Part shown: piece after piece, positions 41,250-49,199 of the stretch | Position numbering within the stretch: position 1 is the first letter of the stretch | How the letters are laid out: the number at the start of each line of letters is the position of its first letter | Notes under the pieces: generated by a model | Told to the model about the DNA's origin: nothing | Database searches by the model: none | Seen by the model: the letters and a program-made list of their open reading frames with translations, nothing else | Translations under genes and position numbers: made by a program | NCBI GenBank assembly: GCA_947165675.1 | Contig: CAMVBJ010000015.1 | Coordinates: forward strand, 1-64,000 | DNA: 64,000 bases | DNA from: an uncultured Prevotellaceae bacterium | GTDB lineage: Bacteria; Bacteroidota; Bacteroidia; Bacteroidales; Muribaculaceae | Reading direction: 5' to 3'

Positions 41250-43151
41250 TTAATTTTCTCCGCTCAGCAAGGTGTCAATCAGGGCTGTCACGTCATTGAT
41301 TGCAATCGTGCCATCCTGGCTGCAGTCAGCAGCGGCTACATTGATACCCGTGCCATCGCCACTCAGCAAGTAATCGATTAAAGCAGTCACATCGTTAATC
41401 GCCACCTTACCATCGTCGTTCACGTCGCCCAACAGGAAAGGATCATCACCAGTGTCGATACCCTCAATATGCTGGAAGTTACTCCATCCCTCGGCGCTCT
41501 GGTAGAGTTCCACACTGCGCATGGGCACATATAGAGTAGCATTCTGATAAACCGCATCAGTAAAGTAGCTGCCACTGTTTGGCGGTGTGGTTGCAAGGCA
41601 TGTCACCCGAGTGATGCCTGTGATGCTGCTAAAAGCGCTGGGACGAATTTCGACAAGCGTCGAGGGTAATTCCACCTCGGTAATAGAAGTAACCTCACGC
41701 GCTGCTTGGTTGGCAATGACGGTCACGCCCTCCGGTACTCGGAGCACGCTTTGCTGCCAACCGTTGGGAACTCCCACCAAGGCAGTCAGTCCATAGATCT
41801 CATCCCCATCGGCACGTCCCTTCTCAGGCTTGACAGTATAGCCCCCAGTAGCATAGAGGCATCCATCAAAGGTAGAGAAGTATTCACTGCCCTCGGCCAC
41901 GTTAAATGCAGTCAACGACGTGGCACCCACGCAGGGGTTACCAGTGATGGTAGTCACCGTCGTGGGAATAGTGACCGTTCTTAGGTTTGTACAGCGGAAG
42001 TAGGCATTCATGATAATGGTCTGCATACCTTCAGGCAGATAGGCTGTTGTGAGCGGGCAACGGGTGAAGGCAGCTCCATCAATTTCCTCAAGCATACCGT
42101 TGCTGGTGACAGACGTAAGATTTATACACTGGCTGAATGCCTGACGACCCACATACTTGACATTCTTGAGGTTGATGCTGGTGAACGGGTTATCTTGGAG
42201 TGAGCAGCTGTCGAGTTTGACCATCGTGCTGGGCAAGTTCACACTGGTCAGGGAGCAGCTACCGAAGCACATCATGCCTATCTCCTCCATGCCTTCAGGC
42301 AGGGTAAGGCTGGTAAGGTTGGTGCAATAAAAGAACACATGGCGACCCAGTTTTTTCATACCTTGAGGCAATGTAACACTACTCACCTGGCTATTACTGA
42401 AACAGCTATTGCCGATCTCACAATCTGGATTTGGGATGTTCACCTTGGTAAGCAGAGTTCCGTAGAAGGCACCCTTGCCAATGCTTGTGATGCCAGCATG
42501 GAAATTCACTGTTTTGAGTGTGGGATTACCGCGGAAAGCATAATCGCCAATCTCGGTAATCTGTTCTGGAATGGTGATTGAGGTGAGATAGGTCGTACCG
42601 CTGGCGCTGAACTGTGTGGGTTTAGCTCCAGGTGCAGCAATAATCTTGGTCTTCTCCTTATTAGTGAGCATCGTGTAGGAGACGTTGCCTTGAGTAGAGA
42701 CCAAGTGTGCAAAATATGGGTTGTCGGCCAAGACGGTCATTCCAGCCAGTTTATTGTCGCTGAACGCTGTTTCGGCAATGAACTGTAGGGTAGTTGGCAT
42801 CTTCAATGAGCCCATCTCGGTGAAGGAGAATGCTCCCTCATCGATGAAGATGATGCCCTCAGGCAACTGTAGGATGGCTTGTTCATTGAGAGTGCACTTG
42901 TAGAACGCATTGGCGCCAATGCCCACCACATCATAGGACACACCATTGTAAGTCACCGTGGTCTTGAAATCCGCCGAAACGAGGTTGCTATAGCCAGCCC
43001 CGCTCTCGGAATTACTCTTGGGAATAATCTGCACCTTATTATTGGTGCCTTCGATCACTTCATACTTGAATTTACCTGAAATGAACTGAGTCTGTGCCTG
43101 TGCACACAACACAAGCAAACAGATTGACAAAAGGGTAAAATAACGTTTCAT
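41250..43151 (-). CDS. BspA-like leucine-rich-repeat surface protein with dockerin-like tail
   Basis: The 633-residue protein has a signal peptide (MKRYFTLLSICLLVLCAQAQ), then many LRR_5 repeats (YDVVGIGANAFYKC, ITSIGKGAFYG, EEIGMMCFGSCSLTSVNLPS and similar). At the C-terminus are two dockerin-type calcium-binding repeats (GDVNDDGKVAINDVTALIDY and CSQDGTIAINDVTALIDTLL). BspA-like proteins act in adhesion or substrate binding at the cell surface. It sits convergent to the corrin operon, apparently unrelated to B12. Confidence 0.88.
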   Translation of the reverse strand: MKRYFTLLSICLLVLCAQAQTQFISGKFKYEVIEGTNNKVQIIPKSNSESGAGYSNLVSADFKTTVTYNGVSYDVVGIGANAFYKCTLNEQAILQLPEGIIFIDEGAFSFTEMGSLKMPTTLQFIAETAFSDNKLAGMTVLADNPYFAHLVSTQGNVSYTMLTNKEKTKIIAAPGAKPTQFSASGTTYLTSITIPEQITEIGDYAFRGNPTLKTVNFHAGITSIGKGAFYGTLLTKVNIPNPDCEIGNSCFSNSQVSSVTLPQGMKKLGRHVFFYCTNLTSLTLPEGMEEIGMMCFGSCSLTSVNLPSTMVKLDSCSLQDNPFTSINLKNVKYVGRQAFSQCINLTSVTSNGMLEEIDGAAFTRCPLTTAYLPEGMQTIIMNAYFRCTNLRTVTIPTTVTTITGNPCVGATSLTAFNVAEGSEYFSTFDGCLYATGGYTVKPEKGRADGDEIYGLTALVGVPNGWQQSVLRVPEGVTVIANQAAREVTSITEVELPSTLVEIRPSAFSSITGITRVTCLATTPPNSGSYFTDAVYQNATLYVPMRSVELYQSAEGWSNFQHIEGIDTGDDPFLLGDVNDDGKVAINDVTALIDYLLSGDGTGINVAAADCSQDGTIAINDVTALIDTLLSGEN

Positions 43152-43245
43152 TTTGGCTTCATAAGGTAGGTTCTATAAATACTATTCCAAGCCATGTGGA
43201 GAGCAGAACCTATTAAACCCTCTGGAATGGCTTGTCTTTATTTTA

Positions 43246-43253
43246 CAAAGTTA
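43246..43253 (-). promoter_or_regulatory. -7 box of BspA-like gene
   Basis: TAACTTTG on the minus strand (43253-43246) fits the -7 consensus, 94 bases before the ATG at 43151. Apart from this box and the hairpin at 43476, the gap 43152-43577 has no gene. Confidence 0.5.
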
Positions 43254-43475
43254 CATCTTTTAATTTATAAAACGATTTTGCTTCCGCTTTTTAAGAATTA
43301 TTAATATAATCTGGCACACTTGCAACTTTTCATCAAAATAGCCCAATCAAAACTAAACCGCTAAAACTTAATAAAGCATGTGATTGATGATTCATGAAGG
43401 CGGTTACTCATAGGAGGTCTTGCGGCAGTTACCCTGTGTTTGGGCCAACGTCAAATAAATCGCGAATGCGTTATT

Positions 43476-43559
43476 GAAAACAAGAAATACAAGAAGTACA
43501 ATCTATAAATCCGATTGACAACCGATTTATTATTTGTATTTCTTGTACTTCTTGTTTTC
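43476..43559 (-). terminator. Long hairpin terminator after btuC
   Basis: Two 26-base arms (43476-43501 and 43534-43559), built from the words CAAGAAATA and CAAGAAGTA, pair with only two mismatches; an inner TAAATC/GATTTA pairing extends the stem. On the minus strand it lies 18 bases past the btuC stop. Confidence 0.65.
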
Positions 43560-43577
43560 CTTTTTTTTGTTGTGGAG

Positions 43578-44612
43578 TTACTCGACGGTGGTCTTGCGGC
43601 GGTGGTAGAGGACGTAGATGATGATGGGGGCGCCGACGAGGGCGGTGACACTGTTGACGGGCATGGCGCCCTCGAAGCCGGGGGCACGGGCTGTCAGATT
43701 GCAGATTAACGCCAGGGCGGCGCCACACAGGGCGGTGGCGGGTAGCAGGCGCGTGTGGTCGCTGGTGCGGAAGATGCCGCGCGCCAGGTGGGGCACGGCC
43801 ATGCCGATAAACATGATGGGACCGCAATAGGCGGTGACGATAGCTACCAGCGTGCCCGAGCACACGATGATCCAGGTGCGGGCCCGTGCCACGTTCACGC
43901 CCAGGTTGGCGGCATAGCGATCGCCCAGCAGCATGGCGTTCAACGGCTTGACAAGCAGGAAACTCAAGGGCAACAGGATGCACATGAGCACGACAAAGAG
44001 AATCATCTCGTCGCCCGAAACCCGGGAGAACGAGCCCAATCCCCACACGACGAAGGCCTTAACATCCTCCTCGGGACTCAGGAACTTCAACACACCGATG
44101 ATGGCAGTAGCCAGGTAACCGATCATCACACCGATAATCAACAGCGTGACATTGCCGCGCACCTTGCCCGAAATCCACACAATCAACATCATCACAGCCA
44201 GCGCTCCCACGATGGCAGCGATGGAAACTGCTGCATCACCCAGGTAGCCCAAACTGCTTAACGCTACCCCACCCAACTGACCAGACAGCAGCACGACAAA
44301 GGCGACACCCAGGCTGGCGCCATTGGAGATACCCAGTATGGACGGACCTGCCAGCGGATTGTGAAAGATGGTCTGCATCATCAGTCCGCTCACGGCCAGT
44401 CCAGCTCCCGCCACGATGGCGGTGAGTACCTGGGGCAAGCGTGAACTGAGGATGATATTGGTCCAGATCTCGTTGTCGCCGCCCTGGCCCAGGAGTATCC
44501 GACAGATGTCACCCACGGGAATTTTGACCGAACCGATCAGGAGGTTAACAACCACCATCACCAGGATGGCGACAACCAGTGCAAGCATCAACGGCAGTGT
44601 ACGTTTCATCAA
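43578..44612 (-). CDS. btuC: BtuC/FecCD-type ABC transporter permease
   Basis: This 344-residue protein is rich in membrane segments and shows the FecCD family landmarks: LPQVLTAIVAGAGLAVSGLM, QTIFHNPLAGPSILGISNGA, GLGSFS, and the C-terminal AVPHLARGIFRTSDHTRLLP coupling helix region. It is the inner-membrane channel of a corrinoid (or iron-chelate) importer. It follows btuF by 115 bp in the same direction; the B12 neighbourhood supports corrinoid uptake. No ATPase gene follows. Confidence 0.85.
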   Translation of the reverse strand: MMKRTLPLMLALVVAILVMVVVNLLIGSVKIPVGDICRILLGQGGDNEIWTNIILSSRLPQVLTAIVAGAGLAVSGLMMQTIFHNPLAGPSILGISNGASLGVAFVVLLSGQLGGVALSSLGYLGDAAVSIAAIVGALAVMMLIVWISGKVRGNVTLLIIGVMIGYLATAIIGVLKFLSPEEDVKAFVVWGLGSFSRVSGDEMILFVVLMCILLPLSFLLVKPLNAMLLGDRYAANLGVNVARARTWIIVCSGTLVAIVTAYCGPIMFIGMAVPHLARGIFRTSDHTRLLPATALCGAALALICNLTARAPGFEGAMPVNSVTALVGAPIIIYVLYHRRKTTVE

Positions 44613-44621
44613 TTAAAAAAG

Positions 44622-44712
44622 AAAATAAATACAATCAATACTGTGACATCAACACACTATTTTGACTGCTCGAATAACAATTCAATTGTATTTATTGTTA
44701 TTATTTTTGTTT
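44622..44712. repeat. AT-rich inverted-repeat intergenic region between btuF and btuC
   Basis: AATAAATACAAT (44630-44641 region) faces ATTGTATTTATT (44686-44698 region), with further A-rich and T-rich words outside. It can form a long hairpin between the two transporter genes. Confidence 0.45.
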
Positions 44713-44727
44713 TGAAGTTATTAGAGT

Positions 44728-45828
44728 TTATTTGAGCAGGCGGTAGAAGGTGGGCTGGTAGTCCTTCTCGACCAGCTCGGGGTGGAAGATGGCGACAAAG
44801 TCCTTGAGGAGCACGTCGGGCTTGACAGGGGCTATCTCGTAATAAGGCGTCTGCTTCATGTTGCAGTAGATGACTTTCTTCTCCTTGAAGGCCTTGAGCA
44901 TCTCGTTGCGAGGCTCAGAGGCTTTTAATGCCTCATAAGAGAAATCGCCCTGATAGCTGTTGAGGATGCGCCAGTAGTCGGCATTTGCCGACAGGGCATA
45001 CATCTTCTCGAACTCCAGGTCCTCGCCCGAGGTCTCGTCGTCGTTGATCACATAGTCGGCACCCGCGTCGCGGAAGATCTGCGCCAGATAGTTCTTGCCG
45101 CCCACGGCATGCCAGTTGCCGTAATGCATCTCGCCACTGGTGACCGTGGGACGCTGCTCGACCTTGGCAGCTTTCTCCTTCAACTCATTGTAGCGCTTCT
45201 CGATACCTGCAAAGATTCCGGCCGCTTCTTTTTCCTTGCCAATGAACATACCGATGAACTTGATCCACTCGGCTTGTCCCAGCGGGTCCAGCTCCTTGTA
45301 GCCCAAGTGAGGAATGAGCGTGATGCCGATTTCCTTGATGGCATCATAGCCACCACGCTTGGATGGCGAGATGAAAATGACATCAGGATTGGCAGCCATC
45401 ACCACCTCGGGGTCAAATTCGCCTTCCATGCCTATCTTGACGATACGGCCATCCTTGACACGGGCCTTGATGTCGGTGTCAAAAAGGTTTTTGGTGCCCG
45501 TGATACCCTTGACCACGTCATGGGCATCAAGGATGGTGAAGTTGGATAGCTGCAACGCTGTCATGCAGATGGTGCGCTCGATGGGCACTTTGACCTTGGT
45601 ATATCCCTCGGGCACAGCAACATCGGCATCATGGACCAGTGCAAAATGGTCTTTCTTGCCCACGTCAACTAACCGAATGTTGGCCGAATCCCTGACACTG
45701 AATCCTGTAGCGTACTTCACGGCCACCTCTTCCATCGAATCGGCACCCGATATAGACTGCTTGTCACCTTGAGACGAACATGCACACAATAGTACTAAAA
45801 CTGAAATAATTCCAAATAATCTCTTCAT
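44728..45828 (-). CDS. btuF: BtuF-type periplasmic corrinoid-binding lipoprotein
   Basis: The 366-residue protein begins with a lipoprotein signal (MKRLFGIISVLVLLCAC) and has the class III substrate-binding fold: VPIERTICMTALQLSNFTILD, AANPDVIFISP, LIPHLGYKELDPLGQAEWIKF, EMHYGNWHAVGGKNYLAQIFRDAGADY. Members deliver B12 or iron chelates to BtuC/FecCD permeases. The genomic setting among cobalamin genes supports B12. It is the first gene of the btuF-btuC unit. The ATG at 45828 has a -7 box 29 bases upstream. Confidence 0.82.
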   Translation of the reverse strand: MKRLFGIISVLVLLCACSSQGDKQSISGADSMEEVAVKYATGFSVRDSANIRLVDVGKKDHFALVHDADVAVPEGYTKVKVPIERTICMTALQLSNFTILDAHDVVKGITGTKNLFDTDIKARVKDGRIVKIGMEGEFDPEVVMAANPDVIFISPSKRGGYDAIKEIGITLIPHLGYKELDPLGQAEWIKFIGMFIGKEKEAAGIFAGIEKRYNELKEKAAKVEQRPTVTSGEMHYGNWHAVGGKNYLAQIFRDAGADYVINDDETSGEDLEFEKMYALSANADYWRILNSYQGDFSYEALKASEPRNEMLKAFKEKKVIYCNMKQTPYYEIAPVKPDVLLKDFVAIFHPELVEKDYQPTFYRLLK

Positions 45829-45856
45829 TCTTAATTCTGTATCTTATTTTTCACTG

Positions 45857-45864
45857 CAAAGGTA
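45857..45864 (-). promoter_or_regulatory. -7 box of btuF
   Basis: TACCTTTG on the minus strand (45864-45857) matches the consensus -7 box. No cobalamin aptamer words are seen between it and the gene. Confidence 0.55.
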
Positions 45865-45904
45865 CTACTTTTTTAGGGGATAAGGAGGATATTTGGTTAG
45901 GCTT

Positions 45905-46056
45905 TTTTAGGCTGTAGGTTATAGGCTATAGGCTGTAGGTTATAGGTTATAGGCTTTAGCTGAAAGCTGAAAGCTGACAACTGAAAGCTGACAACTGAAA
46001 ACTGAAAAACTGAAAACTGAAAAACTGAAAACTGACAACTGTCAACTGAAAACTTC
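45905..46056. repeat. Composite word repeat (TAGGCTGTAGG / CTGAAAACTGA)
   Basis: The left half iterates TAGGCTGTAGGTTATAGG-like words; the right half iterates CTGAAAGCTGA, CTGACAACTGA and CTGAAAACTGA. The same composite appears at 48045-48138. It separates divergent btuF and cobS. Confidence 0.6.
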
Positions 46057-46060
46057 TTTG

Positions 46061-46068
46061 TACCTTTG
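46061..46068 (+). promoter_or_regulatory. -7 box 5 bases before cobS start
   Basis: TACCTTTG at 46061-46068 is followed by the cobS ATG at 46074, so transcription would begin at or very near the start codon (leaderless mRNA). Confidence 0.5.
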
Positions 46069-46073
46069 CACCA

Positions 46074-46859
46074 ATGGAAGAGACATCAGTAAAAACGAGG
46101 TGGTTTGATACTCCATGGGCCGCGTTGATCTTCTTCACGAGGCTGCCATGGTGGCGCATTTACCAACCACCTCAAGCAAGTTATAAAGCCGTCGTTGAGT
46201 TCTGGCCCATGACTGGCTGGCTCACGGGCGGAGCAATGGCTGCAACACTATTCCTTGGCAGTATGGTCCTGCCGTGGCCTGTGGCCGTGATTGCAGCGAT
46301 TGTCGTGAGGCTGCTCGTCACGGGGGCGTTGCATGAGGACGGGCTTGCCGACTTCATGGACGGCTTTGGCGGTGGAGGAGACCGTGCCCGTATTCTGGCC
46401 ATCATGAAGGATTCACACATCGGCACCTACGGCGTGTTAGGACTCATCCTCTACATGATGCTATTGGGGGCAACACTCTACAGCTTGCCACCGACCGTTG
46501 CGGCACTCACGGTTCTTGCAGCCGACCCGTTCTCCAAGATGGTTGCCAGCCAGCTGATCAACATGCTCCCTTACGCCCGCCGCGAGGAAGAAGCCAAGAA
46601 CAGGACCATCTACCGCAAGCCCAGCCTGGCTGCTGGGCTGAGCCTGACTGTCCAGGGCTTGTTGCCCATGGCACTGATGATCGGGATGACGGGCATCAGT
46701 TGGTATTTAGTAATCGCCCTACCCGCCCTGGTGATGTATTTCCTATACCTGCTCATGCTGCGCAAGCTACAAGGTTACACGGGCGACTGTTGTGGAGCCG
46801 TGTGCCTGCTGGTGGAACTGGCGGTGTATCTTGTGGTTTGCTCACAGCAACTGTTGTGA
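46074..46859 (+). CDS. cobS: Adenosylcobinamide-GDP ribazoletransferase (CobS)
   Basis: This 261-residue polytopic membrane protein shows CobS landmarks: FFTRLPWWR near the N-terminus, TGALHEDGLADFMDGFGGGG with its acidic metal-binding cluster, ARILAIMKDSHIGTYGVLGL, and C-terminal LQGYTGDCCGAVCLL. CobS joins adenosylcobinamide-GDP to alpha-ribazole in the last steps of B12 assembly at the inner membrane. It begins the lower-pathway group cobS-cobC-cobU-cobT. Confidence 0.93.
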   Translation: MEETSVKTRWFDTPWAALIFFTRLPWWRIYQPPQASYKAVVEFWPMTGWLTGGAMAATLFLGSMVLPWPVAVIAAIVVRLLVTGALHEDGLADFMDGFGGGGDRARILAIMKDSHIGTYGVLGLILYMMLLGATLYSLPPTVAALTVLAADPFSKMVASQLINMLPYARREEEAKNRTIYRKPSLAAGLSLTVQGLLPMALMIGMTGISWYLVIALPALVMYFLYLLMLRKLQGYTGDCCGAVCLLVELAVYLVVCSQQLL

Positions 46860-46905
46860 AGAGTGGTAACACGTATATATTAAACAACAATAAATACAAC
46901 AAGCA

Positions 46906-46970
46906 CAAATCGTTAGTCACTAGTCAAAAAGTCACTAGTCTCTAACTAATGGCTGACGATTAACGACTAT
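46906..46970. repeat. TAGTCACTAGTC word repeat before cobC
   Basis: Iterated TAGTCACTAGTC and GACTAAC-like words resemble the repeat at 39266-39422. It lies directly upstream of the cobC ATG. Confidence 0.45.
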
Positions 46971-46972
46971 AT

Positions 46973-47506
46973 ATGATGGAAGTTGTATTGATTAGACATA
47001 CCAGCGTTGATGTCCCCAAGGGGACTTGCTACGGCTGGACCGACGTCCCCGTGAGAGCGACCTTTGAGCAAGAGGCCGAGATGACGCGCCAGTCATTGCA
47101 ACAATTCCTGCCGTTTGACAAGGTGTTTTCATCGCCATTGACCCGCGCCCGCATGTTGGCTGCCCACTGTGGCTATCCACAAGCCCAGACCGACGAGCGG
47201 TTGAAGGAGATGAACATGGGCCAATGGGAGATGCAGCTTTATGACGAAATACAGGATCCCCACCTGCAAGAGTGGTACGATGACTATATCCATCAGCCCA
47301 CAACGGGTGGCGAAAGCTTCATGCAGCAATACCAGCGGGTATCGGCGTTCCTCGATGAGCTCAAGGGCAAGCCCTACCAGCGTGTCGCAATCTTTGCCCA
47401 TGCCGGAGTGCTCATCAGTGCAGGCATTCATGCCGGGCTCTACCAGTGGGACAATGCCTGGAGCAACCTGACCGATTACGGAGGCTTTATTATCATTCAC
47501 ATTTAA
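46973..47506 (+). CDS. cobC: Alpha-ribazole phosphatase-like histidine phosphatase (CobC)
   Basis: This 177-residue histidine-phosphatase has the catalytic LIRHTSVDVPKGTCYGWTD motif, the second basic segment SSPLTRARMLA, LKEMNMGQWEM and the second histidine in AIFAHAGVLIS. The variant RHTS, with GTCYGW following, is typical of CobC, which dephosphorylates alpha-ribazole 5-phosphate or adenosylcobalamin phosphate. It lies between cobS and cobU, supporting this role. Start ATG 46973, with a second Met at 46976. Confidence 0.88.
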   Translation: MMEVVLIRHTSVDVPKGTCYGWTDVPVRATFEQEAEMTRQSLQQFLPFDKVFSSPLTRARMLAAHCGYPQAQTDERLKEMNMGQWEMQLYDEIQDPHLQEWYDDYIHQPTTGGESFMQQYQRVSAFLDELKGKPYQRVAIFAHAGVLISAGIHAGLYQWDNAWSNLTDYGGFIIIHI

Positions 47507-47550
47507 CGGCCGTGGCATAGCCGCGCCCCACAAAACACGACACCATAGCA

Positions 47551-48054
47551 ATGAGCAAGATCATTCTGATTACCGGAGGACAACGCTCGGGCAAGAGCAG
47601 CCATGCCGAGCGGTTGGCATTGAGCCTGAGCGACAATCCCGTCTATGTAGCCACCGCCCATGTATGGGACGAAGAGTTCCGCGAGAGGGTGCGCCGCCAT
47701 CAGGAGCGACGCGGCCCCCAGTGGACTAACATCGAGGAGGAAAAATACCTGAGCCGCCACGACCTGACAGGCCGTGTGGCAGTCATCGACTGCGTGACAC
47801 TGTGGCTCACCAATTTCTTCTTTGAGAACCAGGACGTTGACAAGACGTTACAGGCCGTGAAGGAGGAGTTTGACCGCTTTACCGCCCGTGACGCGACCTA
47901 TATCTTTGTGACCAACGAGATCGGCAGCGGCGGCGTGAGCGTGGATGCCGTGCAACGACGTTTCACCGACCTGCAAGGCTGGATGAACCAGTACATCGCC
48001 AGCCGTGCCGACGAGGTCATCCTCATGGTCTCGGGCATCCCTTTTAGGCCGTAG
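47551..48054 (+). CDS. cobU: Adenosylcobinamide kinase / guanylyltransferase (CobU)
   Basis: The 167-residue enzyme has the CobU P-loop GGQRSGKSSHAERLA, the VYVATAHVWDEEF segment, the RRHQERRGPQW stretch with the guanylylated-histidine region, VIDCVTLWLTNFFF, and VTNEIGSGGV. It phosphorylates adenosylcobinamide and adds GMP to form AdoCbi-GDP, the CobS substrate. It lies 45 bp after cobC. Confidence 0.93.
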   Translation: MSKIILITGGQRSGKSSHAERLALSLSDNPVYVATAHVWDEEFRERVRRHQERRGPQWTNIEEEKYLSRHDLTGRVAVIDCVTLWLTNFFFENQDVDKTLQAVKEEFDRFTARDATYIFVTNEIGSGGVSVDAVQRRFTDLQGWMNQYIASRADEVILMVSGIPFRP

Positions 48055-48138
48055 GTTTTAGGCTGTAGGCTGTAGGCAATAGGCGTTAGGCGTTAGGCGT
48101 TAGCTGACAACTGAAAACTGAAAACTGAAAACTGAAAA
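48045..48138. repeat. Composite word repeat (TAGGC / CTGAAAACTGA) before cobT
   Basis: This stretch iterates TAGGCTGTAGG and GCGTTAGGCGTTAG words, then CTGAAAACTGA words. It has the same two-part structure as 45905-46056 and lies between cobU and cobT. Confidence 0.6.
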
Positions 48139-48140
48139 CA

Positions 48141-49184
48141 ATGATACAATTCCAAATACAACACACCGACAAGTCGCTGGAACAGCGCATACAAGAAAAA
48201 ATCGACCATCTGAACAAACCTAAAGGGTCGCTGGGCCGACTGGAGGAGTTGGCGATGCAGATCTGCCTCATCCAGCACACCTTGACGCCCTCCCTCAACC
48301 ATCCATGCCACCTGCTGCTGGGGGGCGACCACGGCATCGAGCGCGAGGGCGTGAGCGTGTCACCCCGCGAGGTCACCTGGCAACAGATGATCAACTTCAC
48401 CCGTGGGGGTGGTGGCGTGAACATGTTCTGCCGCCAGCACGGTTTTGACCTGCGCATTGTGGATGTGGGCGTGGACTATGACCTGAGTGGCGTTGAGGGC
48501 ATTATCGACCGCAAGATAGCCCGCGGCACGCGCAATTTCCTGCATGAGCCAGCCATGAGCCAGCAAGAGTTCGACCGTGCCATCCAATCGGGCTGTGACC
48601 TCGTGGACGAGTGCGCCAGCCAGGGGTGCCAGGTGCTGGGCATCGGCGAGATGGGCATTGCCAACACCTCGCCGTCAAGCATCTGGATGAGCCTGTTCGG
48701 TAACATCCCGCTCGACGATTGCATAGGCGCCGGGGCTGGCCTCGACAACCCCGGCATCCAACACAAGCGCCAGATACTTGCCCAAGCATTGCAACATTAC
48801 CATGAGACCATGGAACACACGACTGAAAACGCCATCCGCTACTTTGGCGGTTTTGAGATGGTGACGGCTATCGGGGCGATGCTAAGGGGAGCCGAAAGAC
48901 ACCTTGTCGTGCTCATCGACGGCTTTATCATGACGGCCTGTGCCATCGCTGCCATCCGCCTCTACCCCGCCGTCCAGGACTACATGATCTTCACCCACTG
49001 TGGTGACGAGAGCGGTCACCGCCGCATGCTCGACATCGTCCATGCCAAACCCATCCTCAACCTGGGACTGCGTCTTGGCGAAGGCACCGGTGCCCTGTGC
49101 GCCTACCCCATCATCGCATCATCCGTGCACATGATCAACGAGATGAACAACTTCGACACTGCACACATCACCAAGTACTTCTAG
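48141..49184 (+). CDS. cobT: Nicotinate-nucleotide dimethylbenzimidazole phosphoribosyltransferase (CobT)
   Basis: This 347-residue protein matches CobT from end to end: KIDHLNKPKGSLGRLEELA at the N-terminus, LLLGGDHGIEREGVSVSPREV, INFTRGGGGVNMFCRQHG, GIGEMGIANTSPSS, and LNLGLRLGEGTGALCAYPI, where Glu in GEGTGA is the catalytic base region. It makes alpha-ribazole phosphate from the lower-ligand base. Length and motifs are normal. It ends 15 bp from the convergent receptor gene. Confidence 0.93.
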   Translation: MIQFQIQHTDKSLEQRIQEKIDHLNKPKGSLGRLEELAMQICLIQHTLTPSLNHPCHLLLGGDHGIEREGVSVSPREVTWQQMINFTRGGGGVNMFCRQHGFDLRIVDVGVDYDLSGVEGIIDRKIARGTRNFLHEPAMSQQEFDRAIQSGCDLVDECASQGCQVLGIGEMGIANTSPSSIWMSLFGNIPLDDCIGAGAGLDNPGIQHKRQILAQALQHYHETMEHTTENAIRYFGGFEMVTAIGAMLRGAERHLVVLIDGFIMTACAIAAIRLYPAVQDYMIFTHCGDESGHRRMLDIVHAKPILNLGLRLGEGTGALCAYPIIASSVHMINEMNNFDTAHITKYF

Positions 49185-49199
49185 CACTGCTGCGGGGCG

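Noticed and set aside
45905-48138. CRISPR-like arrays in the word-repeat regions
   Set aside because: The units are 7-20 bases without regular spacers and no cas genes are present.
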